From an uncultured bacterium (GTDB taxonomy: Bacteria; Bacteroidota; Bacteroidia; CAILMK01): a DNA stretch of 64,000 nucleotides. Under the pieces are notes generated by a model. That model worked only from the letters and a program-made list of their open reading frames with translations. It ran no database searches and was not told where the DNA came from. The stretch is taken from NCBI GenBank assembly GCA_903829945.1, contig CAIKRV010000001.1:1-64000 (forward strand), read 5' to 3'. The number at the start of each line of letters is the position of its first letter. Position 1 is the stretch's first letter. The position numbers were made by a program, and so were the translations under genes. Shown here one piece after another: positions 8,855 to 18,884 of this stretch.

Positions 8855-10546
8855 ATGTCAGGACAAATTGATTTGGAAAATTTGGATTTAAAAAATCTTC
8901 ATGCACCTCATGGAAATACCTTAGTTTGTAAAGGATGGATTCAAGAAGCTGCATATAGGATGTTATTAAATAATTTGGATCCGGATGTTGCAGAGAAACC
9001 CGAGGAATTAATTGTTTATGGAGGTTCGGGCAAAGCTGCACGAAATAAAGAATCTTTGAAATTGATTTTAACAGCTTTGAAAGATTTGGAAAGCGATGAA
9101 ACATTATTAATTCAAAGCGGAAAACCTGTAGGTATCTTACCTACACATCCTGATGCACCGAGGGTAGTTATTTCTAATAGTATGTTGGTTCCGAAGTGGG
9201 CCACCTTTGATTATTTTCAGGAATTGGACAAGAAAGGCCTCATCATGTATGGACAAATGACTGCAGGTTCCTGGATTTATATCGGGTCTCAGGGCATAGT
9301 TCAAGGTACTTATGAAACATTTGGTGCAGCTGCCACCAAACATTTTAATGGCTCTCTAAAAGGGACCATTACTGTCTCTGCCGGTCTAGGTGGAATGGGT
9401 GGGGCTCAGCCCTTGGCGGTAACCATGAATGATGGGGTAGCATTGATGGCTGAGGTTGAAGAATGGAGAATCCAAAAACGAATTCAAACACGTTATTGCG
9501 ATATTCAAATTAATAATATTGATGAAGCGATAGATAGAGCATTAATTGCTAAAAAAAATGGGGAGCGTCTTTCAATTGGCGTACTTTGTAATATTTGCGA
9601 CTTATTGGAAAGGCTTATTGAAAGGAATATTACTCCTGATATTTTGACCGACCAAACTTCTGCACATGATCCTTTGAATGGTTATTTGCCACAGGGAATG
9701 ACAGTAGCTGAAGGAAAGGAAATGCGTTATTCAAATCCTGAAAAGTATACTGAATTATCCTATAAAAGTATGTCTCATCATGTTTTAATGATGTTGGAAT
9801 TGCAAAAACGCGGGGCGATTACATTTGATTATGGAAATAATTTGAGAGGAAGGGCATTAGAGAATGGAGTTCTTAATGCCTTTGATTTTCCGGGATTTGT
9901 GCCTGCTTATATACGTCCATTATTTTGTGAGGGAAAAGGACCATTTCGCTGGGCTGCATTGAGCGGAGATCCGGAAGATATTTTTACAACAGATAAACTT
10001 ATTCTTGAATTATTTCCGGAAAATGAAGGGTTAAAAAGGTGGATTACTATGGCGCAAGAGCGCATCGCATTCCAAGGTTTGCCTGCACGTATTTGTTGGC
10101 TAGGTCAGGGTGAACGTGAGAAGGCTGGATTGGCGTTTAATCAATTGGTGAAAGATGGAAAGGTTAAAGCACCTATTGTAATTGGCAGAGATCATTTAGA
10201 TACCGGATCTGTAGCTTCACCAAATCGTGAAACTGAAGCGATGATGGATGGCTCCGATGCAATAGCAGATTGGCCTATTTTAAATGCATTAATTAATACT
10301 GCCGGTGGCGCTTCATGGGTAAGTGTTCATCACGGTGGTGGTGTTGGAATTGGCTATTCTATCCATGCCGGAATGGTCATAGTGGCGGATGGAACTGAGG
10401 CTGCAGAAAAAAGATTAAAGCGAGTATTGCATAATGATCCTGCTATGGGTGTAATTCGTCATGCAGATGCCGGCTATGATATTGCAAAAGATACCGCAAG
10501 AAAACATCGATTAGATTTGAAAGATCGATTAAACAATTCCAAATAA
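8855..10546 (+). CDS. hutU: Urocanate hydratase
   Basis: 563 residues, normal length. It converts urocanate to imidazolone propionate in histidine degradation, using tightly bound NAD+. Diagnostic stretches are [38 protein letters not shown], a Gly-rich [21 protein letters not shown]-binding region, and [11 protein letters not shown] with the conserved cysteine (C414). It begins only 10 bp after mlaF stops, so it appears to sit in a lipid-transport operon. No hutH, hutI or hutG lies in the window; the rest of the pathway must be elsewhere, if present. Confidence 0.95.
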   Translation: MSGQIDLENLDLKNLHAPHGNTLVCKGWIQEAAYRMLLNNLDPDVAEKPEELIVYGGSGKAARNKESLKLILTALKDLESDETLLIQSGKPVGILPTHPDAPRVVISNSMLVPKWATFDYFQELDKKGLIMYGQMTAGSWIYIGSQGIVQGTYETFGAAATKHFNGSLKGTITVSAGLGGMGGAQPLAVTMNDGVALMAEVEEWRIQKRIQTRYCDIQINNIDEAIDRALIAKKNGERLSIGVLCNICDLLERLIERNITPDILTDQTSAHDPLNGYLPQGMTVAEGKEMRYSNPEKYTELSYKSMSHHVLMMLELQKRGAITFDYGNNLRGRALENGVLNAFDFPGFVPAYIRPLFCEGKGPFRWAALSGDPEDIFTTDKLILELFPENEGLKRWITMAQERIAFQGLPARICWLGQGEREKAGLAFNQLVKDGKVKAPIVIGRDHLDTGSVASPNRETEAMMDGSDAIADWPILNALINTAGGASWVSVHHGGGVGIGYSIHAGMVIVADGTEAAEKRLKRVLHNDPAMGVIRHADAGYDIAKDTARKHRLDLKDRLNNSK

Positions 10547-10553
10547 AGCGATT

Positions 10554-11861
10554 TTATTTGTTTAATTTTTTTATTACTTCTTGCATTTGAGTCTTAATTT
10601 GGTCATTTGCAAGATTACCTATACTTCCTAAATGTGTATGATGTAATTCTAATGGAGGAGTAAATGTTCCATTACCTAATTCTTCTGCCACTTTCTTGTA
10701 TGCATCACGAAAGGAAATCCCTGATAATACATATTGATTTACTTTTTCAACACTAAATAAATCCTTATATTTAATGTCTGTTAATAAATCTTGTTCTACC
10801 ATAATTTGCGGTATTACATAAATACAAGCTTCTAAACAATCTTTTAATTCTTTAATTCCTGGAAATAATATTTCTTTAGTCAGTTGCATATCTCGATGAT
10901 AGCCAATTGGCAAATTATTTATTAATAAAGTTAATTCATTTGGCAACGACTGAATCCTGTTGCATTTAGCACGTATTAATTCAAAAATATCCGGATTTTT
11001 TTTATGAGGCATAATACTGGATCCGGTGGTTAAATGATCAGGGAAGTGAATAAATCCATAGTTCGCACTCATGTATAAACATACATCATATGAAAACCTG
11101 GAAAGAGTTGCGGCAAATGCAGCTAAAGATATGGCTACCCATTTTTCTGTTTTCCCTCTGCTCATTTGTGCATTTATAACGTTGTAATGTGTAGTTTCAA
11201 ACCCTAATAATTCACTAACTAAAGCTCTATCCAGAGGAAAACTTGAACCATATCCTGCGCCTGACCCTAATGGATTTTTATTACATAAAGAATAAGCAGC
11301 CAGCAACTGATGCATATCCTCGGTTAAGCTTTCTGCGTAGGCGCCAAACCACAGTCCAAAGGAGGATGGCATCGCCATTTGGAAATGGGTATAACCCGGC
11401 AATAATTGTTGTTTATGTTTTTCACTTAAATCAATAAAAACATTAAATAATGTTTCTACTAAATTTGCAATAACTTTTAGTTCTGACCTTAAAAATAATT
11501 TTATATCTAATAAAACTTGGTCATTTCTTGAACGACCGCTATGAATTTTTTTTCCTGCTTCACCAATGCGTTCTGTAAGCATAAACTCAATTTGTGAATG
11601 CACATCTTCTACGCCTTTTTCAATCTGAAATTTTCCAGCTTTAATCAAAAGTAAAATATTATTTAAAGCGGACTTAATAGCATGGAGTTCTTCTGCTGAC
11701 AGCAATTCAATTTTAGCAAGCATTTCAGCATGCGCCAAGGATCCTATTACATCGTGTTCTGCTAAATTTAAGTCAAATTCTTGATCTTTACCTATGGTAA
11801 AAGCCTCAAGAAATTCAGGCATTTTAGAGGTATTATCGGTATTTTTTTCCCAGATTTTCAT
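10554..11861 (-). CDS. argH: Argininosuccinate lyase
   Basis: 435 residues. Last step of arginine synthesis: argininosuccinate to arginine plus fumarate. The fumarase/aspartase-superfamily signature GSSIMPHKKNPD is intact, with HSRSRND-like sequence (IHSGRSRNDQV) and the TH loop (GYTHFQMAMP) upstream. It is the last gene of the arg operon; its start overlaps argE by 4 bp (ATGA type). Confidence 0.95.
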   Translation of the reverse strand: MKIWEKNTDNTSKMPEFLEAFTIGKDQEFDLNLAEHDVIGSLAHAEMLAKIELLSAEELHAIKSALNNILLLIKAGKFQIEKGVEDVHSQIEFMLTERIGEAGKKIHSGRSRNDQVLLDIKLFLRSELKVIANLVETLFNVFIDLSEKHKQQLLPGYTHFQMAMPSSFGLWFGAYAESLTEDMHQLLAAYSLCNKNPLGSGAGYGSSFPLDRALVSELLGFETTHYNVINAQMSRGKTEKWVAISLAAFAATLSRFSYDVCLYMSANYGFIHFPDHLTTGSSIMPHKKNPDIFELIRAKCNRIQSLPNELTLLINNLPIGYHRDMQLTKEILFPGIKELKDCLEACIYVIPQIMVEQDLLTDIKYKDLFSVEKVNQYVLSGISFRDAYKKVAEELGNGTFTPPLELHHTHLGSIGNLANDQIKTQMQEVIKKLNK

Positions 11862-12928
11862 TCGAGTACTATTTTTTCGAGGATTTGGATATATAATTTA
11901 ATTCCTTCTTCAATTTCATTAATAAAAATAAATTCATCAGCCGTATGAGACCTTGCAGAATCACCGGGCCCCATTTTTAATGACGGGAAGGGCATGAGGG
12001 CTTGATCGGAAGAGGTAGGCGAACCATACATTGTTCTTCCTAGCGTTATTCCTGCCTGAACAATGGGATGAGATTCGTTTATATTAGATGGTTTTAAACG
12101 CATGGAGCGAGGTGTAATTTCACTCGAAATTGAAGAACAAATAATGGATAAAACTTCATCATGAGTGTACATTTCTGTGCATCGTATATCAACCGTAAAC
12201 TTGCAATGATCCGGTATAACATTATGTTGTGTCCCAGCATTAATCATGGTCACGGTCATTTTTACCGGTCCCAGCAATTTAGATATTTTAGGGAATGTGA
12301 AACTTCTAAACCATTTTATATCTTTTAATGCATTATAAATTGCGTTTTCACCTTCCTCTCTTGCCGCATGCCCACTTTTGCCATAAGCAATTGCATCTAA
12401 TACTAATAAGCCTTTTTCAGCAACTGCCATTTGCATTAATGTCGGTTCACCCACAATTGCAAAATCAATGGGTTCTAAATCTTTTAATAAACATTCTATG
12501 CCATTGCTGCCGGAAATTTCTTCCTCAGCTGTACCTGCAAAAATGAAATTATATTTTAAATTTTCCTTGTCATAAAAGTATAAAAATGTTGCCAATAAAC
12601 TAACAAGTGCTCCGCCGGCATCATTACTTCCCAATCCATACAGCTTATTATCTTTAATATTCGCCTGATATGGATCTAAACTATAACCCGCATTTGGTTT
12701 TACAGTATCATGGTGTGAATTTAATAAAATAGTAGGCTTATCAGTTGAATAATATTTATTTCTTACCCAAACATTATTATTTTTTCTTTCTGCTATTATA
12801 TCATGCGTAAATAAAAACTGAGCAATAATTGAGGCGGTGCCATCTTCATGGCCATTCAATGATGGTGTAGCAATTAACTGCTTTAAAAGCTCAATTGCTT
12901 CAATGCTTAGTTCAGTTATTATTTTCAT
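11858..12928 (-). CDS. argE: N-acyl-L-ornithine/citrulline deacylase (ArgE-type M20 peptidase)
   Basis: 356 residues, M20 family. Metal ligands are in the expected places: LLNSHHDTVKP, GSNDAGG, GTAEEEISG and GEPT, with a terminal HTADEF His. In Bacteroidota this enzyme removes the N-acyl group after the transcarbamylase step, so the natural substrate is likely N-acyl-citrulline. If ArgF' here is the succinyl type, this should be a desuccinylase. It overlaps argB and argH by 4 bp each. Confidence 0.88.
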   Translation of the reverse strand: MKIITELSIEAIELLKQLIATPSLNGHEDGTASIIAQFLFTHDIIAERKNNNVWVRNKYYSTDKPTILLNSHHDTVKPNAGYSLDPYQANIKDNKLYGLGSNDAGGALVSLLATFLYFYDKENLKYNFIFAGTAEEEISGSNGIECLLKDLEPIDFAIVGEPTLMQMAVAEKGLLVLDAIAYGKSGHAAREEGENAIYNALKDIKWFRSFTFPKISKLLGPVKMTVTMINAGTQHNVIPDHCKFTVDIRCTEMYTHDEVLSIICSSISSEITPRSMRLKPSNINESHPIVQAGITLGRTMYGSPTSSDQALMPFPSLKMGPGDSARSHTADEFIFINEIEEGIKLYIQILEKIVLE

Positions 12929-13731
12929 ATCACCGTTATTTTAGTACCTGCATTTACATCATCAGCCATCATTTTATTTAAATAATTTACATGACCAATA
13001 TAAACACAATTCACACCATTTTTTATTGCTTCTAATGCATTAGTTATTTTAGGAATCATACCTTTACTGATAGTTTGTGAAGCTTTTAATTGTAAGAATA
13101 TTTCAGGAGTTATTAATTCGATTGAAGAATTTTCATTTTTAATATCTTGTAATACGCCTTTCAATTCAAAGCAATAATATAACTTGACTCTAAAAGTATC
13201 AGATAAGGACACTCCTAAACATGATGCAATAGTATCAGCATTTGTATTGAGCAATTGACCTTTAGTATCATGAGTTATCGGTGCTATAACTGGGACAAAA
13301 CCATTTTGTAATAAAACTTTTAAATTATTATTATTTAGTTCCGATTGATTGATGTCACCTACAAATCCATAATCAATTGATCCAACGTCTCTTTTCGATG
13401 CAGGTAAAATATTAGCATCTGCACCACTCAATCCAATAGCATTACAATTGTTAGATTGTAACAATGCTACAATCCTTTTGTTTATTAATCCGGCATAAAC
13501 CATAGTAACAATTTCCAGTGTAGCTGCATTAGTAATACGTCGTCCTTCAATCATTTCAGGAATTACACCCATACTTGAACTTATTTCAGTGGCTAATTTT
13601 CCGCCGCCATGTACTAAAATCTTTAACCCTTTTATTTTAGAAAATTCGTGAATAAAAGATTTTAGCAATGTTTCATTATCTATAACATTTCCGCCAATTT
13701 TTACTATGCTTAATGTTTCTTTCATGATCAA
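12925..13731 (-). CDS. argB: N-acetylglutamate kinase (acylglutamate kinase)
   Basis: 268 residues, amino-acid kinase fold. KIGGNVID, LVHGGGKLATEIS, the GRRITNAATLE substrate-binding loop and the LNTNADTIAS nucleotide region mark ArgB. It phosphorylates N-acyl-glutamate. The ATG overlaps the argF' stop by 4 bp. I see no N-terminal extension of the arginine-inhibited hexameric type, so feedback inhibition by arginine is not predicted. Confidence 0.93.
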   Translation of the reverse strand: MIMKETLSIVKIGGNVIDNETLLKSFIHEFSKIKGLKILVHGGGKLATEISSSMGVIPEMIEGRRITNAATLEIVTMVYAGLINKRIVALLQSNNCNAIGLSGADANILPASKRDVGSIDYGFVGDINQSELNNNNLKVLLQNGFVPVIAPITHDTKGQLLNTNADTIASCLGVSLSDTFRVKLYYCFELKGVLQDIKNENSSIELITPEIFLQLKASQTISKGMIPKITNALEAIKNGVNCVYIGHVNYLNKMMADDVNAGTKITVI

Positions 13732-14681
13732 GAAATATTTTCTAAAATATTTTTTAGAACTACCTGTGCTGCATAAATTCTATTATTGGCTTGTTCTAAA
13801 ATTAAGGAATTAGGGCCGTCCAATAATTCATCAGGAACCTCTACATTTCTACGTACCGGCAGACAGTGCATAATCTTTGCATTGCGGGTTTGCCTTAATT
13901 TATCCTTATTTAATAGCCATTGTTCCCCTTGATCATATACTTGTCCATAATTATTAAACGAAGACCAATTTTTAATATATATAAAATCGGCATCTTGCAG
14001 CGCTTCTTCTTGCTGATAAATTATTTTGGCCCCTTCAGTATATTTAGGATTTAAGTTCATTCCTTCCGGATGAGTAATGATAAATTCAACATTTGCTTTT
14101 AACATCCATTCAGAAAATGAATTGGCAACCGCTTGCGGTAATGCTTTGATGTGTGGTGCCCAAGTTAATACAACTTTTGGTTTTAATAATGTGCTTTTAT
14201 GTTCCTCAATGGTAATAAGATCTGCCAAACTTTGTAACGGATGTAAAGTGGCGGATTCTAAACTTATCACTGGTACCATTGTGTATGAAATGAATTTGTT
14301 TAAAATGTATTCGCTATAATCCAGGTCTTTATTAATTAAGCCGGGAAAGGAACGAAGTCCAATAATATCGCAATACATACCCATGACAGCAGCAGCATCT
14401 TTTATATGCTCTACATTTGTTCCATTCATTATAGCACCATCATTAAATTCTAGCGCCCATGCTTCTTTGTCAATATTTAAAACCATCACCTGCATGCCTA
14501 AATTGACAGCAGCTTTTTGAGTACTCATACGGGTACGTAAACTTGGATTCATAAAGATTAATCCAAGAGTTTTATTTTTGCCTAAATGTGCATAAGAATA
14601 TGGATCATTTTTTATAGTAATGGCCTCCTTAATTATTTTTTCAACGGACGGCAAATCATTTACAGATATAAATTGTTTCAT
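13728..14681 (-). CDS. argF': N-acylornithine carbamoyltransferase, probably N-succinylornithine type
   Basis: 317 residues from the ATG at 14681, which overlaps the argD stop as ATGA; an upstream start at 14702 is less likely. It carries the ArgF' features rather than those of ornithine transcarbamylase: NPSLRTR (46-52 region), W75 in KEAWALEFNDG, and the HCLPVRR loop. Residue 90 is Val. As I recall from published mutagenesis, Glu at this position (E92 in the Xanthomonas enzyme) gives N-acetylornithine specificity, while Pro (P90 in Bacteroides fragilis), Ser or Val gives N-succinylornithine specificity. The numbering matches the B. fragilis enzyme, including W75. The family call is secure; the succinyl specificity is an inference from one residue. 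Confidence 0.9.
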   Translation of the reverse strand: MKQFISVNDLPSVEKIIKEAITIKNDPYSYAHLGKNKTLGLIFMNPSLRTRMSTQKAAVNLGMQVMVLNIDKEAWALEFNDGAIMNGTNVEHIKDAAAVMGMYCDIIGLRSFPGLINKDLDYSEYILNKFISYTMVPVISLESATLHPLQSLADLITIEEHKSTLLKPKVVLTWAPHIKALPQAVANSFSEWMLKANVEFIITHPEGMNLNPKYTEGAKIIYQQEEALQDADFIYIKNWSSFNNYGQVYDQGEQWLLNKDKLRQTRNAKIMHCLPVRRNVEVPDELLDGPNSLILEQANNRIYAAQVVLKNILENIS

Positions 14682-15814
14682 TTTTTTATATCCTCCAAGC
14701 ATGACTTAAATGCAGTTAAAAATAAATCAGCTTCTTCAAGTTTTAAATTAAGAGCAGGCAAAATTCGTATAGTGTTTTTATTGGACGAAGAACCCGTAAA
14801 TATCTTATGATCAAAAAGTAATTTATTCCTTATCTCGGCACTTGGGAAATCAAATTCTACTCCAATCATAAGTCCTAGACCTCGTACTTCTTTTACTAAT
14901 TTATGTTTCCGGATCTCAGTCACTATATAATTGCCTATTACATTTGCATTGGAAATAAGATGTTCGTTTTTGATAATTTCTAATACGGCTATTGCAGCCG
15001 CACAAGCCAAATAATTTCCTCCAAATGTAGTCCCAAGCATGCCATGTTTTGCTTTTATTTCGGGATTTATTAGTACACCCGCTACAGGAAAACCATTTCC
15101 CATTCCTTTTGCAATAGTAATTATATCTGCTTTAATTTCGTGATGTTGATGTGCAAAAAACTTTCCACTTCTACCGTACCCTGATTGTACTTCATCAAGA
15201 ATTAAAATAATGCCATTTTTTTTACATAATTCATTTAGCTTGTGCAAAAATGATTTTTCAGGAATATTTACTCCACCTACTCCTTGAATACCTTCAATAA
15301 TGACAGCACCAATTTCAGTAGTTAAATGCTTTTCTAAAATGGATTCATCATTAAAAGGAAGAAAAATTACATTTGAATTTTCATTCATTGGGGATAAAAT
15401 GGAAGGATCATCTGTAGCGGCTACTGCTAAAGATGTTCGCCCATGAAATGATTTACTAAAGGCAATAATTTTTTTGCGTCCTGTATGAAATGATGCTAGT
15501 TTTAAAGCGTTTTCGTTGGCTTCTGCACCTGAATTGCATAAAAAAAGTGAATAATCCGGGTAGCCTGAAAGTGAACCTAATTTTTCTGCTAAGTCTAATT
15601 GTAAAGTAATTTTTATGGAATTAGAATAAAATGAAATCTTATGTAATTGTTGTTCTAATTTTTCAACATAATATGGATGACTATGTCCTACTGAAATAAC
15701 TGCATGCCCCCCATAGAGGTCTAAATATTTTATTCCATTTTTATCCCATAACCATGATCCTTCAGCTTTTTCAGGAACGATATCGAATAATGGGTATACA
15801 TCAAATAAGTTCAT
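14678..15814 (-). CDS. argD: N-acylornithine aminotransferase
   Basis: 378 residues, class III PLP aminotransferase. Markers are YLDLYGGHAVISVGHSHP, the phosphate-binding NSGAEANENALKLA, LILDEVQSGYGRSG and IITIAKGMGNGFP with the PLP lysine. It transaminates N-acyl-glutamate semialdehyde to N-acyl-ornithine. It lies 10 bp after argC and overlaps argF' by 4 bp. Confidence 0.94.
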   Translation of the reverse strand: MNLFDVYPLFDIVPEKAEGSWLWDKNGIKYLDLYGGHAVISVGHSHPYYVEKLEQQLHKISFYSNSIKITLQLDLAEKLGSLSGYPDYSLFLCNSGAEANENALKLASFHTGRKKIIAFSKSFHGRTSLAVAATDDPSILSPMNENSNVIFLPFNDESILEKHLTTEIGAVIIEGIQGVGGVNIPEKSFLHKLNELCKKNGIILILDEVQSGYGRSGKFFAHQHHEIKADIITIAKGMGNGFPVAGVLINPEIKAKHGMLGTTFGGNYLACAAAIAVLEIIKNEHLISNANVIGNYIVTEIRKHKLVKEVRGLGLMIGVEFDFPSAEIRNKLLFDHKIFTGSSSNKNTIRILPALNLKLEEADLFLTAFKSCLEDIKK

Positions 15815-15824
15815 ATACTTTTTT

Positions 15825-16781
15825 TTAAAATGCAGATGCTTTAAGTTTTAAACCTTGAGTTTCGTTTAAGCCGAACATAAGATTCATGTTTTGCACGGCT
15901 TGTCCTGAAGCGCCTTTTAATAAGTTATCAATTATACTGGTTAATAATAACTGATTCTTATGTTTTTCTAAATGTATTAAGCACTTATTAGTATTAATCA
16001 CTTGTTTAAGATTAATTGGGGTGGTACTAATTTTTACAAATGGATGGTCCTTATAAAATGATTCATAGATTTCGTACGCTTGTTCCAACTTTATATCACA
16101 TTCCATATAGATACTTGCAAAAATACCTCTGGTAAAATTACCGCGTGAAGGAACAAAATTTAAACTAGCATTGAAATCATTTTGTAAGGATAATATACTT
16201 TGTCCTATTTCAAATAAATGTTGGTGTTCAAATGCTTTGTATGTGGAGTAATTATTTGCACGCCAACTAAAATGAGAGGTTTCACTGTAGGATTTACCGG
16301 CACCTGTAGCACCGGTTATTGCATTAATATGGATATCCTTACTTAATAATTTTTCCGATGCTAAAGGAAGTAATCCTAATTGTATGCAAGTTGCAAAACA
16401 ACCCGGATTTGCAATTTTATCAGCCATTCTTATTTTGTCTCTTTGCAATTCAGGCAATCCATATATAAAATCTTCCTTCCAACGAAAATCTTGACTCAGG
16501 TCTATAATTTTCAAATTGGAGGTAAGGAAATTTGATTTTAAAAATGAGATCGCTTCACCATGACCCATACATAGGAATAAAACATCAATTTCCGGATGAA
16601 TTTCTTTGGTAAATTTTAAATTAGTTTCACCTAATAAGTCGGTATGTATTTCATATATATATTTACCTGCTTGACTATTGCTTTGTGCAAATAAAATATT
16701 TACCCCCTCATGAAAAATTAATAATCTGAGAAGTTCTCCTCCGGTATAGCCAGCCGCACCTATTATTCCTGCTTTAATCAT
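15825..16781 (-). CDS. argC: N-acetyl-gamma-glutamyl-phosphate reductase (acyl-glutamyl-phosphate reductase)
   Basis: 318 residues. N-terminal NAD(P) loop GAAGYTGGELLRLL; active-site cysteine in ANPGCFATCIQLGLLPL; substrate region GATGAGKSYSETSHFS. The overlap with argG (4 bp) and the spacing to argD indicate one transcript. Confidence 0.95.
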   Translation of the reverse strand: MIKAGIIGAAGYTGGELLRLLIFHEGVNILFAQSNSQAGKYIYEIHTDLLGETNLKFTKEIHPEIDVLFLCMGHGEAISFLKSNFLTSNLKIIDLSQDFRWKEDFIYGLPELQRDKIRMADKIANPGCFATCIQLGLLPLASEKLLSKDIHINAITGATGAGKSYSETSHFSWRANNYSTYKAFEHQHLFEIGQSILSLQNDFNASLNFVPSRGNFTRGIFASIYMECDIKLEQAYEIYESFYKDHPFVKISTTPINLKQVINTNKCLIHLEKHKNQLLLTSIIDNLLKGASGQAVQNMNLMFGLNETQGLKLKASAF

Positions 16782-17983
16782 GATAAATTATTTTGATTGT
16801 TTACCATTCGGTGTATTGTTGTTTGATTGCCAAATATTTTGGCAAATCCTTTTACATCCTCGCCACTCCAGGTATTATTCATTTCCCCATAACTTCCAAA
16901 TTTGGCACTCATTAAATCATGGTTAGATGTAATACCATTTATTTGAAAATGATAAGGTTTTAATGTAATAAAAACAGTGCCGCTTACAAAATTTTGAGAG
17001 TGTTCAAAAAAGGCTTCCATATCTCTCATTACAGGATCAAGAAATTGTCCTTCATGCATCCAATTGCCGTACCAAGCTGATAATTGATCCTTCCAATATA
17101 ATTGCCATTTGGTTAAAGTATGTTTTTCTATGGCATGATGACCTTTTATGATGAGCATAGGTGCTGCTGCTTCAAAACCTACTCTTCCTTTTATTCCTAT
17201 AATTGTATCACCTACATGAATATCTCTGCCTATGGCAAATGGAGCAGCTATTACCTGTAAAGCATTAATGGCTTCCACGGGATTTGCATAAAGTTGATTA
17301 TTGATGCCTACCAATTCGCCTTTTTCAAATAATAAGCTTATTTCCTCAGGTGTTTGCTTGCTTAGAGGAGTAGGCCAAGCATTTTCAGGGAGGGGTAAAT
17401 GTGAACTGAGCGTTTCTTTACCTCCTACTGAAGTTCCCCACAATCCTTTATTGATGCTATAAGTTGCTTTGTCAAAATCCATCACTACTTGCTGTGATTT
17501 CAAGAATTGTATTTCATCTTCACGACTTAATTTATGGTCGCGAATAGGTGTAATGACTTTTACTGACGGAATAATGGTATTAAATACCATATCAAACCTA
17601 ACTTGATCATTTCCTGCTCCAGTACTACCATGTGCAATATAAGCAGCGCCTAATTGTTGTGTAAATTCCGCAATGGCAACAGCCTGTATAATGCGTTCTG
17701 CACTTACCGATAAAGGATAGGTATTGTTTTTAAGTATGTTTCCAAAAATTAAAAACTTTATCACATCCTTATAAAAACGTTCTCTGGCGTCTATGCAAGT
17801 AAATGATTTTATGCCTAATGTTTGTGCATGTGTTTTAATTTTATCAATTTCTTCCTCTGAAAATCCACCGGTATTTACACAGGCTGCATGAACTTCATAT
17901 CCTTCAATTTTGGAAAGATATATTGCACAATATGTGGTATCCAAACCACCACTAAAAGCTAAAACTAATTTTTTATTTTCCAT
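16778..17983 (-). CDS. argG: Argininosuccinate synthase
   Basis: 401 residues. N-type ATP pyrophosphatase motif LAFSGGLDTTYC at the start, then AHGSTGAGNDQVRFD and the citrulline/aspartate-binding core. It condenses citrulline and aspartate. Its start overlaps the GNAT gene by 11 bp. Confidence 0.93.
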   Translation of the reverse strand: MENKKLVLAFSGGLDTTYCAIYLSKIEGYEVHAACVNTGGFSEEEIDKIKTHAQTLGIKSFTCIDARERFYKDVIKFLIFGNILKNNTYPLSVSAERIIQAVAIAEFTQQLGAAYIAHGSTGAGNDQVRFDMVFNTIIPSVKVITPIRDHKLSREDEIQFLKSQQVVMDFDKATYSINKGLWGTSVGGKETLSSHLPLPENAWPTPLSKQTPEEISLLFEKGELVGINNQLYANPVEAINALQVIAAPFAIGRDIHVGDTIIGIKGRVGFEAAAPMLIIKGHHAIEKHTLTKWQLYWKDQLSAWYGNWMHEGQFLDPVMRDMEAFFEHSQNFVSGTVFITLKPYHFQINGITSNHDLMSAKFGSYGEMNNTWSGEDVKGFAKIFGNQTTIHRMVNNQNNLS

Positions 17984-18647
17984 TTTTTGTTGGCTTATAG
18001 GGATTGGGTTTCATAAAACTATTCTGCTTAATTCTTAGTAAGCGTTCATATATTTTCGATTGCCTGGCAAATTCCCAAATTTTGTTTTTGGTCTTATTTT
18101 TTACTTTTTCTTCAGGATCATAAAGCATGGCCGTACATAAACAATTTTTTCTTTCCTTGCTCATCAGGATTTCAAAATTGACACAACTTTGGCATCCTTT
18201 CCAAAAGTCATCGTCATCTGTTAGTTCGGAATAGGTTACCGGTTCGTATCCTAATTCGGAATTAATTTTCATTACAGCCAGTCCAGTGGTCAGTCCAAAT
18301 ATTTTTGAATTTGGATATTTACTGATTGATAACTCAAAAATTTTCTTTTTAATATCTCTTGCTAAACCGGATTTCCTGAATAATGGTGATACGATTAACC
18401 CCGAATTGGCCACATAACGTCCATGGCTCCAAGTTTCAATATAACAAAAACCAGCCCATTCTCCATTTGGAGATAGTGCGATGATTGCTTTTCCTTCTAA
18501 CATCTTTTTTTCAATGTATTCAGGTTTTCGTCTGGCAATTCCTGTACCTCTTGCTTTAGCAGAGGCAGCCATTTCTTCGCAGATAAATTCTGCATATTTT
18601 ATATGATCTGCTGTTGCAACGCAGATATTAAATTTTGGTTTACGCAT
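17973..18647 (-). CDS. GNAT-family N-acyltransferase heading the arginine operon (candidate glutamate N-acyltransferase)
   Basis: 224 residues from the ATG at 18647; a TTG at 18659 would add four residues. It has a GNAT core (ATADHIKYAEFICEEM, ALSPNGEWAGFCYIETW, LIVSPLFRKSGLARDIKK acetyl-CoA loop) plus a C-terminal extension with a cysteine pair (CQSC) and NCLCTAM, unlike ordinary GNATs. It is the first gene of the arg operon. Every other step of the linear pathway is present in the operon but no argA or argJ, so this is the natural candidate for the first step, acylating glutamate with acetyl-CoA or, given the ArgF' residue, succinyl-CoA. The fold is clear; the role is inferred from position. 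Confidence 0.7.
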   Translation of the reverse strand: MRKPKFNICVATADHIKYAEFICEEMAASAKARGTGIARRKPEYIEKKMLEGKAIIALSPNGEWAGFCYIETWSHGRYVANSGLIVSPLFRKSGLARDIKKKIFELSISKYPNSKIFGLTTGLAVMKINSELGYEPVTYSELTDDDDFWKGCQSCVNFEILMSKERKNCLCTAMLYDPEEKVKNKTKNKIWEFARQSKIYERLLRIKQNSFMKPNPYKPTKNGK

Positions 18648-18758
18648 GGTTCGTACCAAATGAAAACAAGATTTCCTTGCTTTTCTTTTAATTATTGAAG
18701 TAAAATTTTTAGGGGATGGATTTTCTCTACGTAGGAGAATGAATTAGTAATGTACGAC

Positions 18759-18884
18759 TCAGCGTCGAATAAAAAATGGCATTTTTAACGTAAAAACTAT
18801 TCCTGCTGGAATAGAAAACAAGATTCTAAAGGCATACCTATGGTATCCATTAGAAATAACCGTGATTAACTTGCTTTTTTTCAT
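18759..18884 (-). CDS. Possible 41-aa leader peptide of the arginine operon
   Basis: ATG at 18884, TGA ending at 18759; about 38 nt after the predicted transcription start and about 110 nt before the GNAT start. The peptide is basic and hydrophobic, with four arginines of which two are adjacent immediately before the stop (FFIRR). Position and the terminal Arg-Arg would suit translation-coupled control by arginine, but there is no Arg run as long as in classical attenuators and no clear terminator. It may be a chance ORF. Confidence 0.25.
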   Translation of the reverse strand: MKKSKLITVISNGYHRYAFRILFSIPAGIVFTLKMPFFIRR

